A stretch of 64,000 nt of DNA, taken from Orthonyx spaldingii. Its lineage: Eukaryota; Chordata; Aves; Passeriformes; Orthonychidae. The translations under genes and the position numbers were made by a program. Below, in pieces: positions 12,037 to 26,600 of the stretch (position 1 is the stretch's first letter; every line of letters begins with the position of its first letter). The notes beneath the pieces were generated by a model. The model was not told where the DNA came from. It saw nothing but the letters and a program-made list of their open reading frames with translations, and ran no database searches. The stretch spans positions 3,229,137 to 3,293,136 of the forward strand of contig VZTJ01002478.1 of the NCBI GenBank assembly GCA_013397795.1, written 5' to 3'.

Positions 12037-15000
12037 AAGAGAACTCCTGGGTACAGGAGGTCCGTTTGCACCACAGTATCTAAGAATCTACTTTTACTTT
12101 TGCACACCCACACCCACCCCCCCAAAAAGCACTCTTGCTGTCAAATTTTAAAAAGCCTTAAAATTAAAATTCAACTTAAACCTCTGCTCTGTTTCTCTGT
12201 ATTTATTTCACGTCTCTCAAACCTGAGCAGAGAGAATTAACATTTGGTAGCCATCTTTTGTCTGCTCAGCAAAATGGAAGGTTAAATTGACAGCGACTGA
12301 CAAACACTGAAACAGTCATACAAGACGAAATTAATGGAGTTAGAAGATGCTGTATAAAATTCCACTTTAAGTTACAGTGAGAATGATAAAGGTTCTTAAA
12401 GAACAGTCTGTTATTATCAAATTTGCCAGTAGGTCAACACAAAACTGTTATACAACAAGGAGCAGTAACTGAGAGAAAGAGGAGAGTTTTGGCAGACAAC
12501 AGAAGCACAAAAAGCATCTGTGTTGGAACTTTTTGTTCCACAAAGAAACAGCTTTGGATCGTCCCCATGTGGAGGATGATAGAGATAAGAAGTTCTCTGG
12601 TGGTAAGCATCTGGGATGGGAGGGAAGATCATAGGATATTGTGGGATTCTCTTTGTTTCTTTCTTTAACTGTGTATGTCTTTGTTGGTTTTTGAAGCTTT
12701 TCCAAACCCCAAGGCTTCTGAAGTTCTTGCATCACTCATTTTAACTTTTTTTCATATAACAATGTCAGAGCAATGTGTGTATATGTTAACACAGGAGAAT
12801 ATCTGTGTTGGGCCCCTAATTAGATTCATATTCATATTGAAATTTTAAGAAGTCACCAGCACAAATGAGTTACTGCAATGATTGCTTCCCTTCTGATGGG
12901 AAAAGATAGCAGTTGTTCCGCTATGTACTAGTTCTGAGCCAAGGATATCCATAGATGCAAGTTTAATTGAAGTTCAAATGGATTGTGACATAATGAACTT
13001 CATTCTTCAGTGCTGCCTTGAACAAACCAAGGCTCCCCCACTAAGTTTCAAAATGTATTGGAAGATCCTGGCAAACTCAGTGTATGTGTGGTAGTGTTGT
13101 TTGAAATCAATTAATAGTCTTCAGAGTCTTTAGTACCAAAAGATGTTGTACTTCACTGGAGAGTGACCAAGCAAATATTGGAGTGTTGCCATGTAAGTCA
13201 AAAGAGAGAGAAACATGTTAATGGAGCCAATTTGCTGTAGGGAACTACTTTAGGGGGTGGGAGGAAAGAGTTTAGGGCACAAGGGAACAAACCCAAGCAT
13301 GCCTTATATTTATTCAGTGCTGTGTAGGCAAATCTCCAGTGGCCTTACCTTTAATGCTGAACATTTAAATTGTTTTTGTAGACAAACAGGAGCTCAGTAA
13401 ATACTCTCTTTTCAAGGTCTTTGCTTATCCCACTCATCATGTATTCTTTGATCAGCGGGAAACTGAAGTAAAGGCAATGCTTTTGGGACTGATCTAGAAA
13501 GCTAGATAGTTTCATTTACATGAATAGAAACAGACAAACCTATGCTAATGAGTAGGGGCTGTACATGGAGATGTTTAAAAGATAACTTAGGAAGTGTTAA
13601 CTTATCTGTATGTGAAGACCATTCAGACAACCCTTTTTGCTAATAAGGATGAAAAAGAGACCAGTAAAGTAGTAAACTAATTATCAGCATGGATTGAAAA
13701 GGAATCACATTTGACATCTGATCTACAGTTGATACAGCAATTTGTTGAAAATTCTTTTGAATAATACTATTTTTTTTATTATCTTTAATGCTTTCAGTGG
13801 TTTCTATTCAGAGAAAAGAATTTGAAATTGGAAGGAAAAATCCAGTAATTTTTTATACTCGTTTCCATAAGAAATCAGATCTTTCTCAGTCAGTTGGTCT
13901 GACTTCCTGTCTGTTAATATGTCAGTTACTGAAAAATATCATCTTTTACTCCCTGAGACTTAAAAAGGGCTATAATTTCTCAAAAAGCCTAATGAAGTGT
14001 GAAATTTTGAAATATGTTAGAGTATTTCTCCAACTTAATTTTGTATTGAGATGTGTATGTAATATATCTTCATAAAGTTTAAACAAAAGTTGATAGAGTG
14101 AATACAAAAGTAACTTAGAATGTCTCATCAATCATAAAAACACCATGTCAAAATATTGCTAGTTTATTAAACCAAAGTCTTGTACAAGAATTCTCTTATA
14201 TAGACAATTACATTCATAAAAGCTGCTTTTATTTAATTGTGATGAGCAAAACGTTCTCAAGATTAAGGCACTTCCTTGGTCACTGTTGAAGTTAAATGTT
14301 TGAACTTAGGAACTCATTTCTGTGGCCTGTGCTTTATATAGAATCAAATCAACTGAACATGGTTAGATCCCAGCTGTTCTGCATTGCCATTTTCCACTCA
14401 TTTACCTGCATTTTCAATTTCCCTATCGTATACTACGAGGGGTTTTTTTACCTGTACAAGTTGGTTTTCTTGTCTAAAAACTACAATTGGTTTGTTTTGT
14501 CTGTAGAAGCACAAATAAGATTCAGTGGTGCCACTGATTCAGGGTACAGCTTATGTTTTGATTTTGTTTCTTTTTTTAAAATCCACTATCAGTAGACGCA
14601 AGCTATTCTAAGTCATAACTTGCACAAATTTTCTTACTATCACTGCCTGTTACATCCCCACTGAGCATGGCTGTAATCATTGGTCATTTGCCACATACAG
14701 TGATGCAACTGACTAAATACCAAAGCGATTTTCAAAATTTGAAGCTATGTGCAGTGAAACTATTAACTGTATAAATTCAAAAGGGATTATGCATCCCTGC
14801 AAATGAGTGTGATCTACAAGTCCATGGGTCATAAGAGGTGATGGGAAATAGCAAAAGATTAATAATATGTTGTAAATGAAATGCAAGGTTAAATATAGAA
14901 AAGCTGACAATTGCTATGTCTGCTTGTTAGTATCTTCTTTCTGCTCTTTTTCTGTCTTTTTATCAGTCCTCTCTGTCAATTAGATAATTTTATACCTTAA

Positions 15001-16713
15001 TTTCTAATTTGGCTGAATTTGGCAGCAGATGCAGAACATAGATGGGCTCTACTTTGTCATTTTGCTTTGGAAGCAGTAAATATTGACAAAAAACCCTGTA
15101 GTTATTTGCTTATTCACTGTCATCATCATAGTAAATGCACCTCTGTATGGAACCCTGATGTGTTTTGCACCTTTTTTTGTTAGAAACATACTTTTTCAGA
15201 TATAATTTGTAAGGAACGATGGTATATTGAACAGTGAGTTTTCATTATTTTTATAATATTTTGTGAATCTTTTTTGTTTTTGGTCAAGAAAACTACTCAC
15301 TTTCTTGTACTGAAAAGTGACCAGTGGCCCTTTGGTCATTACCAAAATGACAGGGAAGCCTAAAATGAGAAACTTTTTGACAACTGGACACAAATAACTT
15401 TTGGGATTCCAAAGTCATATTTTATCTTGATCAGTTTAATTGGAAAATGGTTTCAGTTGCATGATTGAGAAAGAAGAATGTGACTTTGGACTATATAAAG
15501 GTTCTAGATTTGTGATTTTCTTAGTTTTCTCAGCATGCTCTTGTGCTTGGGACTTTTTAAGGCGCTTACACAAACTGCTTTTGTAAAATGCCTCAGTATT
15601 TCTGGATTTGTAGGAGGAGTGTGCACAGACAGAGGAAGGTGGATTCAGCTACCAAAAGAAACTTGTTGTTCTAATGAACATAAATTTTGATTTGCTTAAT
15701 CTGTAACCTACAGGGGAATACCATTCAATGGGTTGTCAGAGTTCACATGATTCTGTATGTAATTACCTTGGTATTATAATTGCCTGTAACTGTCTATGCT
15801 GGAAATGATGTAAGTTTCTGACCAGGGGGTATGTTTTTACATTATTGCATTATTCATGTTTAAAGCAAGTTGGTGAGGAGTATAATTGGAAAGAGAGAAA
15901 ACAAGGAATTTAGATTAAAGCCCTTTATAGTAAAAGAATTTGGGTTTGGAAGATTTATTTTTGTATGGCAGGGTTGTTATAAGGCAGATTAACACATTTC
16001 CTATCCTATAGAATCATTATTTCTGCTCAGAAAAAGAATTAAAATTTCATAATTGGGAGGATTTTGGAAGAAGTCTTGACCTTATGAACAATTCCTGAAA
16101 ATAATGTGTTTTGGAACAGAACACATCATTGTGAGAGCATACAGACACATGTACCACTTTGTAAAATAACAATAATTCAGGGAAAGATATTATAACATTA
16201 ATCAGCTGGCAAAATAGCTAAATGTAGTTTCAATATGCTTGTGGACTGGTTTCCTCTCTTTTTCTGGAGATGTGGAATCAGCTTCTTTAAATCTCACAGG
16301 AAAGGTCATAAAATTGGTAAGATTAGAAATCTAGCAATTTCTACATGTGCACTAGCAAAACTGTTTTAATGACTTTCAAGCAATATAATTTAAATTAACA
16401 GATATTTTCACTTTTTGTCACATTTTCTGTTAAAACTCACATAATGAATTAAACTAAACCAACTTCTAAATTATCAGCAAATACCTCAATAGGCAATAGT
16501 CAGATTTTATGGAAAAAAAGAATGTGTTCATTCACATTTGAAACTACCATTTCATATTTTCTCCTGTTGTGCCCCAAATTATTTGTACCACATACAACTT
16601 TTGTAATCTTCATAACTCTAAAATCAATCATTCAAATTCTGGAATGAATTAAAAACTTGCAGCAATTTAAAAACTGTTAAACACTGAATTCTGAGAGCAT
16701 AAGGTGTGGTTTG

Positions 16714-16729
16714 TTTTTTTTTTTTTTTT
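16714..16729. repeat. Poly-T run (16)
   Basis: A homopolymer of 16 T. No retroposed sequence is recognisable next to it on either side. Confidence 0.85.
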
Positions 16730-18113
16730 AAATCCTGATTTACCACCCTCCTGATGTTTTGTCTTTCTATATTATCAGAAACAGTTATCCATCCTCAATT
16801 ATTTTAAAGTTAAATGCTGATGACTGTAAGAAAAGAAAAAAGGCATACAGTACTTCAATCACAATAAGAAACAAGTATTTAATACTTGTTAAAGGTAGAA
16901 CACATTTTTAGAGTTTATATCTCTGTGCAGAATATATCCCATTACCTGCTTTGGCAGTTGCAGCAAAGAATTCAAGACTTGAAGGAAAAAGAGAGGATAT
17001 GTTTCCTTACAAATTAATGATCATATTTTAAGTGCTATATAATCTTTTAGAATAATGATGATATTCCTCTCATTTATACATAAAATATTTATTCTAACAT
17101 AAAACTGCTCTTATGATTTTCCGTTTGCCATAGGTCCACAGAGGACTCAATTATCTTTACCAACAACACATATTCTTACAGAAGTTTTTTTTATGACTTG
17201 ATTTTGAACAGTATTTTATACTGATCAGATCACCTGATCTGCATGAAGTAATTAGAATTGGTCAGAATTAGGCTTTGGACATGTACAAAACAATCACAAG
17301 CTCCCTGAGTCTCTCGAAAAGGGATAGTAGTTTAGGGGAAAAAAAACCCATGGAATTTTATAATAGTTTTAATGCTTTGAGACTTGGCTACACCAGCTTA
17401 GCCCACAGCATCATTCCTGAATATATTAAACTACTGAGAGATTTAATGACTGAGTGATGATTTTAGATTAAATTTTATCACAGTCATGTGTGTAATTGTG
17501 TGAGCATGCACAGAAGCAGTTGCAAAGAGCTGCAAACTATGTCTGAGTCATTAAAAGCCTTAATTTTAGGACTCTGGTAAGGGGTTTTGAAAAGAAAAAG
17601 AGTCCTGTGCTACACATGGTTGTCAAATATATGGTTTTTCATTTCTTTTACTCTCTCCAGTTTGTTTTGTCTTGCATTTTGTAAAGGCATTTGCAATGCT
17701 GTGCCAAATGGATCATGAACCAGAAAACTCTTCTAATGCGAAACAAAAAATTACTTTTTAAGTAAAAGAAGACAGTTAAACAGCTTTTCATTATTTTTTT
17801 AATTTTCTTTTTATTTTTAAAGAGGACTAGCTTTAACTTGTGCAGCAGCCTTTGTAAACTGGTTCCATACCTGAGTCTCCAAGACTGAGAACAGTGTCCA
17901 CCACCTGCACTAACTGTTGACATAAAACAACAACATGCTTCTGCTTGGTCTGAGCTGCAAAATGCATGCTCACATTCTTGCCTGGCTTATTTAGTGACTT
18001 CAATAGATATGATCTTTGGAGAAAACCTTGTCTTTGGTTTCACTCTGAACATATATACTACCACTAATATGAATGAAATGAGAGTGAAGAGTGAAACATG
18101 AACTTAAGCCCGA

Positions 18114-18131
18114 TTTTTTTTTTTTTTTTTT
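18114..18131. repeat. Poly-T run (18)
   Basis: A homopolymer of 18 T. Read on the minus strand it is a poly-A run, but no recognisable processed gene copy lies beside it. Confidence 0.85.
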
Positions 18132-19625
18132 GGACTAAGAGGCTGGAGATTTTGGGATCCAGGGGCAAGTCTCTGCTTCATGTGAATGATTGCAATCACT
18201 CCATACCCACAATAAATATGAATAGCCTCCCAGCCACTCTAAGTTGTGCCTGGTAGCTTCAGTTTGCAATAGATAATATAGGACTAAAGAATACTGAGAG
18301 GAGAGCAGCCACTGGATGTCTGTTTTACTGTCCTGTAATGCACTACACTGTAGTTTAGTAGAGGCCTTAGAAGGAGTTACACTTGGTCAATTGCTGCTAT
18401 TTTCTCTCAATCGTACACTGCTTAAGAGGTGTAAAAGAGCAAAGAACAGATGAGAATCTGGCTTTGTCATTCTCTTTTCTCTTTTTTTTTATGACAATAG
18501 TTCTTGTGAAAAATGAATATTCGTTATGTGAATGGGGGATGAATACAAAAGTATACTGAGCATGACTGAAAGCAAATTGAAAGAGTCAAAGACACTGTTT
18601 TGGTGTTATTCTCCTAATTCAACACTTCTTCATTTGCTTATTGAAAAAGTGATGAAGATGGAACATTCTTACCTATTTTCTCTGAAGAGATTCCAACATT
18701 CAATTTAGGACTTCAGTAATACACCTTAAAATAGAAAAACAAGCAAATGTGCTTGTGATTGTTTTTCGTTATTCATGAAAAGAAAAACTAATTATGAAAA
18801 TATTTATTTGATGTTTTATTCATGAGCTAAATTTTATAAATTAGTTGCTATAATAATACAGTTGTATACCAGCAGTTTCTTCTATTTATAGCTATGAAAG
18901 CTAAACTATGATGATGTAAACAGGGATGACTGATTAGCATAATGGATGTACTGATCAAACAATTTCTTCAGAAATTTCCTCTCTCTGGTTTCAATAACTG
19001 TAATTATTTTTTTGTTTAAAGTAAATTGTGGCAGCAGAAAGTACATCCCTTTGGTGGCTTTTGCATTCTGTTTCAAGTGAAATGCCTGACAATAAACAAC
19101 ATTACTCCCCTTTGTTCTTCCATATGAAATACAAGTGAGTTTTCACACTTGTAATATTTCACAGTAATTCAAATGGTAACCTTTAAGTTGTTTAGAAAAA
19201 TAAAGATTTTGATTAAAAATTTATTTTTGTATTTAATACAAACTCTTATTTTCATAATGAAGTCTTCTGATTAATAGACAGCAAAGTTTTTTCTTTAGCA
19301 TGAAACATTTTTTGGTTTTGAAAATTGATTAAACAAATCATGAGATTATCTAAATGGAAGGATAGTGAAAAAGTAATCGTTTTTTAAAATTAACCTATGA
19401 AATTAAAACTGTACAGTTACTAATTTTTTTCCCAAGTTGAATTGAGAAGAACGATTTATGTCTGCTTAAACTGATGGAATGTGAATCCAGTCCTACCTAT
19501 AAACAAAGTGAGAAAGTAAGGATGAACCTAATATTCTTCTGAAACCTTTTAAACCTGACCACTGATGGAATACAATTCAAGGGGGGAAAAAAAAGATAAA
19601 AAATCTTAAAAACCATTTTGCTCTT

Positions 19626-19750
19626 CATAAAATCGTGGATTCGTTTAGGTTGGAAAAGACTTCTAAGATCATTGAGTCCAATCTCTGACCAATCACCTTG
19701 TTCAAATATTATGGAACTGAAATGCATAAGGCCACCTAAATACCTTATTT
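19626..19750 (-). mobile_element. CR1 LINE, short 3' end fragment
   Basis: The plus strand begins CATAAAATCGTGGATTCG and continues TTTAGGTTGGAAAAGAC, TTCTAAGATCATTGAGTCCA. This is the reverse complement of an avian CR1 3' untranslated end, with the terminal short repeats degraded. The match fades through GCCACCTAAATACC near 19745. Only about 125 bases remain, which fits the strong 5' truncation usual for CR1. Two CpG dinucleotides persist in the first 30 bases. Confidence 0.85.
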
Positions 19751-20739
19751 CTTGCATTCAGAATTATGTTTATGGAATTAAAAAATGAGAGTACAAGAGA
19801 AAAAGTGACTTACTATTCCCAATGTGGCTTCATTAAGAGGAAAGGCTTTTGATTTCTACAGTTTGCTTTTAATAATCCCTTTATTGGTACAGTACAGTTA
19901 CTAAAAATGATTTCTATGTACTTTTTCCTTGTATAAAAGCATATAAAAGGATGATGAAATCTTTTTTGAGGCAGACTTCCTATACAAACAGGTTCCAGAT
20001 TCAGCAGAATCAGATCTGTAAGTCCTTAATGTAAGCCCAATATTAATAACTTCATACCAACTTGTGCCTTATGTTATATGAACTTCTTTTAAATGAATTA
20101 AATTGCTTTCATATGAACATAAAATTTGCCAAAAGCAGGAGTTTCAATATCTGATTTTAAAATCTGGAAGTTTACCCATTTACCCTATGGCCTTATGAAC
20201 CTGCATCTGGTCTTTGCAAATCAATCTATGAAACAGATTGAAAAAAATTTGAATATAATATTTCTGACAAAAAGCTCTTAATTTTTCCTTTTATTTTTCA
20301 AAAACAAAATGTTCATGGCCATCATTCTGCTTCTGAACCTCAGATGAAGAAAAATACTTTTGGATAGGTTATTTGGCAACAAACTTCTTAACAACTAAAT
20401 TTTCTTTTGTCCTCTATTTTTGTAATTTAATCTGGCTTAAGTTAAAATGTCTTCTCCATTTAGCTACCTTGAGCGTCCTGTCTTTGCAGGTTAGGAAAGT
20501 GGTTTTTCTTCTTCTGCCAAATAGTATGAACAATCAGAATAGGAATACTGCCATCTTTTTAGTGCTTGCATTCCAAGAGAGTAGGAAGAATTCCCAGGGT
20601 ATTAATCACTCCTAGCTGAATTGTGAATGAGATTCATAATTAGTTAAGCTCTTCAGTTTTCTGAAAACCTTTATTAAACCTACTGTAATGTTAACTGGAA
20701 AGCACAGTATGATGCCTTTTTCTGGCCTTGGGAATGAAA

Positions 20740-20935
20740 AACCAGACACGGTAGAAGGGTTGGGGGTTAATTACCTCAGTATTTTAATAGGAATTCCATC
20801 CAGTGCACCACTTTGCCGAGGTGGAAGGCATTGCGGTGCCCACCATGCATGCACAACCACCATGCATGCACACCCCCCACCATCGATCAGTACACATTTT
20901 ATAGACCTAATACATTAGCATATCTACCAAAGTGG
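20740..20935 (-). mobile_element. Possible old LTR fragment
   Basis: This segment has four CpGs in under 200 bases, unlike its flanks. On the minus strand it carries a TATAAAA-type box, visible on the plus strand as ATTTTATAGACC near 20896-20907. The composition and the TATA box recall avian endogenous retrovirus LTRs. I cannot place the ends, and no family match is certain, so this is a weak call. Confidence 0.25.
20841..20874. repeat. Tandem duplication, 2 x 17 bp
   Basis: The unit CACCATGCATGCACAAC at 20841-20857 is followed directly by CACCATGCATGCACACC at 20858-20874. Each unit contains the palindrome GCATGC/ATGCAT. Confidence 0.9.
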
Positions 20936-22599
20936 CCCAATAAGGGTCTTGGATGATCTAATTTTTAGTTTACAGAACACATACTACTGCACAAACCATG
21001 GCTCCTCAAGATAGTAGGATGTTTGGTCTCAACTCTACAAAACCTTAGAGCTATGCTGAGTTATTAGACTTAAAGAAGTACAAGTATGCATGCTAATACT
21101 TGTGGATACACAGAACTGTGTAAAAGGTACAAAAAGGAATAGCAAAATTCCTTTAGGCATCAGTATAGTAATAGTGACTGGAGTTCCATAGGATTTTCTT
21201 GTTTACTAAAGGTTCTTCTTACTCAACAACAGTCTTCATATAAACAGAAAATTTTAGAATGCCTTGTGTGATTACGTGGTGCCTACTGCATTCAATATAG
21301 TCCAACAGCTAAGGCAGAGAGACACAAAAGAGCTGTTTGGTTTTTTTTAGCTTAGACTTGGGCCCACAGGGTGACTTTTGGCTATTTACTTTTCTTCTCT
21401 GATCTATTTGTCTATTTACTTCTCTTCTCAGCTTTCTCACCTACTGAAATTTATGAAGTGTCTTTCTTTTGTGAAGTAGTTACTAATCTATGGGGGAAAT
21501 GTATTAGGTAGATGCAAATTATCTACTTGCAGTAATATTCAGTGGTTTAAAGTTACAGAACCACATTTCAGACTTTGTCTTTGTAGCTCAGCTCCTACCA
21601 AACTACCATTCATTTCCAATCATATGAACAAGACAGGTGATCTGGAAATGTTTCTCATAAACCACAAACATGTCTGCTTCAGTATTTCTCACATTAGCTG
21701 TGAGGCTTTGCCCAATGGAGAGCACACAAAATGATGGTGAAGTAAGCAGGAAAATTGGGAATACTGCCCCGATGAATCATAGTGTGTATGGGTTCTCCTT
21801 CATGGTGGAAAGTCTTCAGAACTTATTCATGTTTTCTGGGCTACTAATTGCAGGAAAATTTAGTTTCTTTAATGGTGTCTTTATTTTCTTAGGTAAAACT
21901 TGTTATCTATAGTTATGTTCGTATACAAATACACACAGACACACACACAAGTATCTTGATGGAATATTTCCTTAATAGCAGAATTAGCTTTCAGATAGTA
22001 AGCAGAATGTGTTGAGTTTTTCCTTCTTACTAGAACCCAAACTCCAAGGGTGGAATTCAATCAGGAGGTTGCAGTTAAAGCTCTGAGCAGTCCTACCTCT
22101 CTGTTTATTCGGTGAGTCACACACATCTTTTTTGTTTCTTGGTGGTTTTTTTAGAGGAGGGAGGCTGGTGGGTTTTTTGTTTATTGTTGTTGTGTTGTTT
22201 TGGGTTAGGTTTTTTCTGAGGGGGAGAGAATTGTGCATGCCTTCTTGTATCATGTCGTTCAGTCATCAAAGTGTCCTTAGCTCACTGTTCCTGTTAGGGG
22301 AAATGTGAAGGGTCTTCTTACTACTTAAACACTGAACGCTCAACACTACTTAAAACACTGCCAAGCAAAACACACACCCTTTTACATTTTACATTGGAGT
22401 CTGAGCACAGGCATGCAGAAGTCTGCTCATCTGTTCTGTCTGGAGTGGTTTGTGAGAGGAGGTTGCGATTGTTTCATTGCCTTTTAAACTGGAGAGTAAG
22501 CTATTATTAGCTTTTCTTGTAAGAGGTCATGATGGGGAAAAAAGAAGGGAGGTAATTAAATGCTTTGGCACTGATTTAAATACAGCGAGAATTATAGGT

Positions 22600-23660
22600 G
22601 GTTAGATGATAATATTGCTGGAAGGGAATTCAAGAGGTTATTCAGTCAGTGTCCATTAATCTACTGCAGGGCAGGGCTAATTACATGCAGGTAGAGTCTG
22701 AGAGACATCTGTGCAGCCTAGTCTTAGACACATCCAGGACTGGAAATACCATAGCTTTCCCAAAAGGTGTGACCCAAGCTTTACCTTACTGCTGTTATTA
22801 ACATGTTTTTGTTAATATCTTGTTCTTTATAATTTAAGTCAATTGCTGTTTTTCATATTCACATGAATATGATATTATGTTAATTTCTTTCCCTTTCCTG
22901 AAATTTTTATTTAGATGAATAGTTATTTTGTTTGTTTTGCATTTGTATCTCAGTTTTTCTCCTTCAGATTAAACTCTTCTATCTTTTCATTGAGCATTCT
23001 GTATTAAATAGTGCTTTAAAAACCTCTCATATTTGTGACTCTCCTCTGGACTTTCTGTCACTTTTCTTGAAATATATTTCCTCAAGCTGGACACAAAGTT
23101 CTTCCACTTTGTCCTTACTAGTGCTGTCTAAATCAAAAGATTATTACATTTATTTTTTGTTTATATATGACAAACCAAGGTTTAGTTGGCCGATTGCAAA
23201 AGCATTACTCCTTTGGCTTATATTCTGCTACTTATTAAAATAACTACTATATACATCTCTCAGAGTGTTTTTTCCCACCCAATTGTTTTAGACTATGTAT
23301 TTCTGTAGATGACCATCCCTTAGCAACCTCTACGTCTCTCTGTTAAATAACATCCAATTATTTTTCGGGGCATATCTCCAATTTGTTAAGTTCAATTCCG
23401 TGTTTCAACATATTTCTAATCTCAATTTCGGGAATTCACGACCCAGTCTCTTAGTGAAAATATGGAATAGGTATGAGAATATAGATGCATAAGGAATGGA
23501 GCTTTGCAGAAATCCATTTGTTGTCTAGTTCAGAGGGAAGCATTAAGAACCTTCACTTATCTCTTGTTCACTGGAGGAGAATTCTGTATATTTTCTCTCA
23601 TTTCTGTACTCACAATTCAGTTTGATGTTCTTTCATTTGACAAATTGATTAAACATTAAA
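22600..23660 (-). mobile_element. Ancient CR1-like LINE remnant
   Basis: Read on the minus strand, the order of blocks follows a CR1 copy. At the 3' end, TGGAAGGGAATTCAAGAGG corresponds to the usual GGAAGGGACC...GAGATCATC motif. Further in are CTCCTCTGGACTTTCTG, AAGCTGGACACAAAG and CTTACTAGTGCTG, matching the usual order of the region just upstream of the CR1 3' end. The far part (GGAATGGAGCTTTGCAGAAATC) resembles the deeper ORF2 part of older CR1/L3-like LINEs. Divergence is very high and indels are many, so limits are approximate and the middle may hold unrelated sequence. Confidence 0.55.
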
Positions 23661-26600
23661 AAATGTCAGTGATTTTCATTGTATCATTCAAAATAGCCAG
23701 GTCACACATTATAAATTTTGTAATAGCTTAAAATGAAATAAATAGCTCAGGTGTTCTCTTCTGAGAAAAAAAGTTGTTTAGTTCTAATGCCTTCTTTTCT
23801 GATAGTGAAATTAAGTAACTGATTCCTTCTATATGTACAAAGATAAGGTTGCAAGGAGGAGCAAAATATTCACATGAATTTAATTTGAGGAACCTACTCC
23901 AGAACACAAATGCTGTAAGTGTATTAGCTTGTTTCAAGAACCATGTATATGAAATGATGCCTTTGATGAAAGAGTGGTGGTACAGAGAATGGGCTCCAGA
24001 GAAAATCTAAGAAAATGCCATAGAATTTTTCAATAAAAACAAACAAAATTCCTCCTACGTATTTCCACTTCTTTTTCCAAAAGTAGTCCAACATGACTAC
24101 TGCGAGTAGTAGTCTAGAAGAAGAGCAAGGATAACTCAGAAATCAAAAGAATGAATGCTTTTTAAATAGACAATTATTGTATTAATTGTAGAGTTATATT
24201 GACGATCATTTTCTGTCACATATCAATCAGCAAGACTTCTTCACCTGCACAATAATGATTACACCAGTTCCAGTTTTGGCAGTTCACTCTACACCATTGT
24301 GAATAGCAGTTATTTGTATGTTTTCCCATTTATGCATCTTCTTCTTTAGTGCTATGCTATGTCTCCGATGGTATCAGGCAACTTGCTGTCTAGTCTAATG
24401 ATTTCTCAGCTTGAAAATTGCCTCTTTTTCTTTTTTTGAAATGCAGCATCTGGCTGGGATGAACAGAATGGGACTGCTGGAAGCAACTGGGTTCCCCCCT
24501 CCCCACACCCCCACATTTCAAAGGGCATGACCTTTGGGTAGGAATATAGGAATAGCTGGACTGGCTGAGGAGCAACTGATATTGAAAAAAGACTTCCCTC
24601 AGAAACGTCTAAATGGCATTATTTGTTGAAAAAACTGTGCTTTTCCTAAACCCTTTGAATGGGAAAAATCTGAGTGAAAATACATCAAAATATCATGAAA
24701 GCATAATTTTTCAAAACAGATGTTTTCATAACATTTATTTAGGAATGCGAATGGTAATTATTCTAGCAGAGTAAGTGTATATTGTTCCATTGTTTTATTT
24801 TGTAAGGTATTAGGTTGACATCCACGGAAACTAAATTTTATTTACAGAGTAGGTATGACAGCCTATATTTTCTCACCATTGTTTTAAAGAACATATTCTG
24901 ATTTTAATACAGGTCTCAATAGTCCTAACACCTAAATTTTCAATTTCTAGGCCTTAGATATGCATTACCCATACATGTCTTCCCTGACACAAAACCCATT
25001 AATATATTATTTTCGCAGTCCACTGGACTTGCCTGCTGGTCTGTGTGCCTAATTTCATCATACTTTCAGCTCCTAGGCTTTGTGTTGATTCCTGTAATTG
25101 TAGCCTGAAGTTGGTAGTTTTTTTGTATGGTTATAGCTGGAGTATACATAGCTGTGCATGGGTTATATTGGCTTTCTTTGAGGTGCACATATTATCATTT
25201 CCTAACTGTCTATCTGGAGAAACAAGAGAAGAGTTGTGACACAGAGATAGCACTGACGCAGTAGCCTTCATCTAATTAAGGGCTGGGATCAGGGGAATAC
25301 TGGCTGTTTTTTGGTTTGGGAAGGTCACAAATAGTTGCTGAAAATCCTAATTCAGCTCAGCAGAGGTTTGACCTCGTGGCACATCCTCCTGTTGGAGCAG
25401 CTGATGTGATATGTATGAGACCGTGATAGAGGGAAAAGGGCAAAGGGTTATTTTACCCTTACAGATACTGCTCTGCCAGGGTCAGATTTCCTTGACAAAG
25501 TAATTGGTAAAGGTGTTTACCACATTTTGATGTTAGAGAATGACACAATATACAGAGTTGTCTTCCTCTTTTTGTGTGGGAGTAAATACATTTCTTCTGC
25601 TTATTTTATCCCTGCTGTGTGTAAATGCTATTACACACACTCCAGTGTTTATAGAACATGAGAGGTGAACTGAATGACATTTTTTGGGAAATATGAGAAC
25701 TCTGTAAGATCTATTTGACATACAAAGGTTAATTATTTAAATTAAAATTAAATATTCTTTCTCTTTCAGATGTGAAAGTTGTTTATTTTTTCCAGATCTG
25801 CAGGTAGGCTAGGAAGACAATCAGATTGAAATAATTAGTTTTTCACCACAACTTCAATGTAGTGATGGGCTAAAGGTTTTTCCTGGGCCTCTGACTACCA
25901 GCTGTAGAACCGAGTCTTATCATTCTGTTGAGAACCAGATTCTTGAACTGGATTTACTGCCAGAGGGTGCTGGGTAGCCCTTCATGTGGTCAGCTTCTGA
26001 CATCTTTCAACAGTGACGTCAAAATCTAGATCTACCAAGAGGCTGAAGAGAACCCCCTGATAGTAGGCCATGATATGATGCTTTTGATTGGAGAAGCAAA
26101 TACTGTCTAAGCGTGCTGTTTGATTACTGGTCCTATGATGACAAAAGAAGTTTTCAAATGTGGTGATGGCTTTGCCTAGTAGCAATAAATTATGAAGAGT
26201 TAATTATCAAAGCTATCAAGTATGTTTTCCTAATTAAATTAGAAAGCCTACAATTAAATTAGGGAATTAAAAATCTACAAATGGAAGGTGTTGCCTTCCT
26301 TTTTTTCCACCCTTCAGTAAGATGATTAGGTTTTCTACTCAATTTTAATCACAGATAGAGTTATTGACTTCTTAATTTAGTGATGTGAATCAATTCAATA
26401 TGGCATAGTTTGGATTAATTCTACTGTAGATAACTACAATATATAAATACTTTTATAATAAATATTCTTTCTTTTTATTCAAAAATTGTAGAACTGAGCT
26501 AGCTGCCCAAAAAAACTCATTTTAAAATGCTGGAGATAATTTAAAACTGGGAGAAAGCAAACATTGAGAGTTTAAAACAATTTTTTAAATAGGAATAATT

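Larger units (their letters stand above)
11084..19625. other. Unique AT-rich non-coding sequence
   Basis: No gene, RNA or interspersed repeat family is recognised over about 8.5 kb. The stretch holds a TA-rich tract near 12.0 kb and two T homopolymers, listed separately. Open frames are under 100 codons and not recognisable. Confidence 0.6.
19751..22599. other. Non-coding sequence, one LTR-like patch
   Basis: This is mostly unique AT-rich sequence. A patch at about 20740-20935 with four CpGs and a small tandem duplication is listed separately. A second imperfect duplication of about 20 bases (CTATTTACTT plus a TTCTCT-rich end) occurs at 21382 and again 30 bases later. A short CA-rich run lies near 21930-21950. 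Confidence 0.55.
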
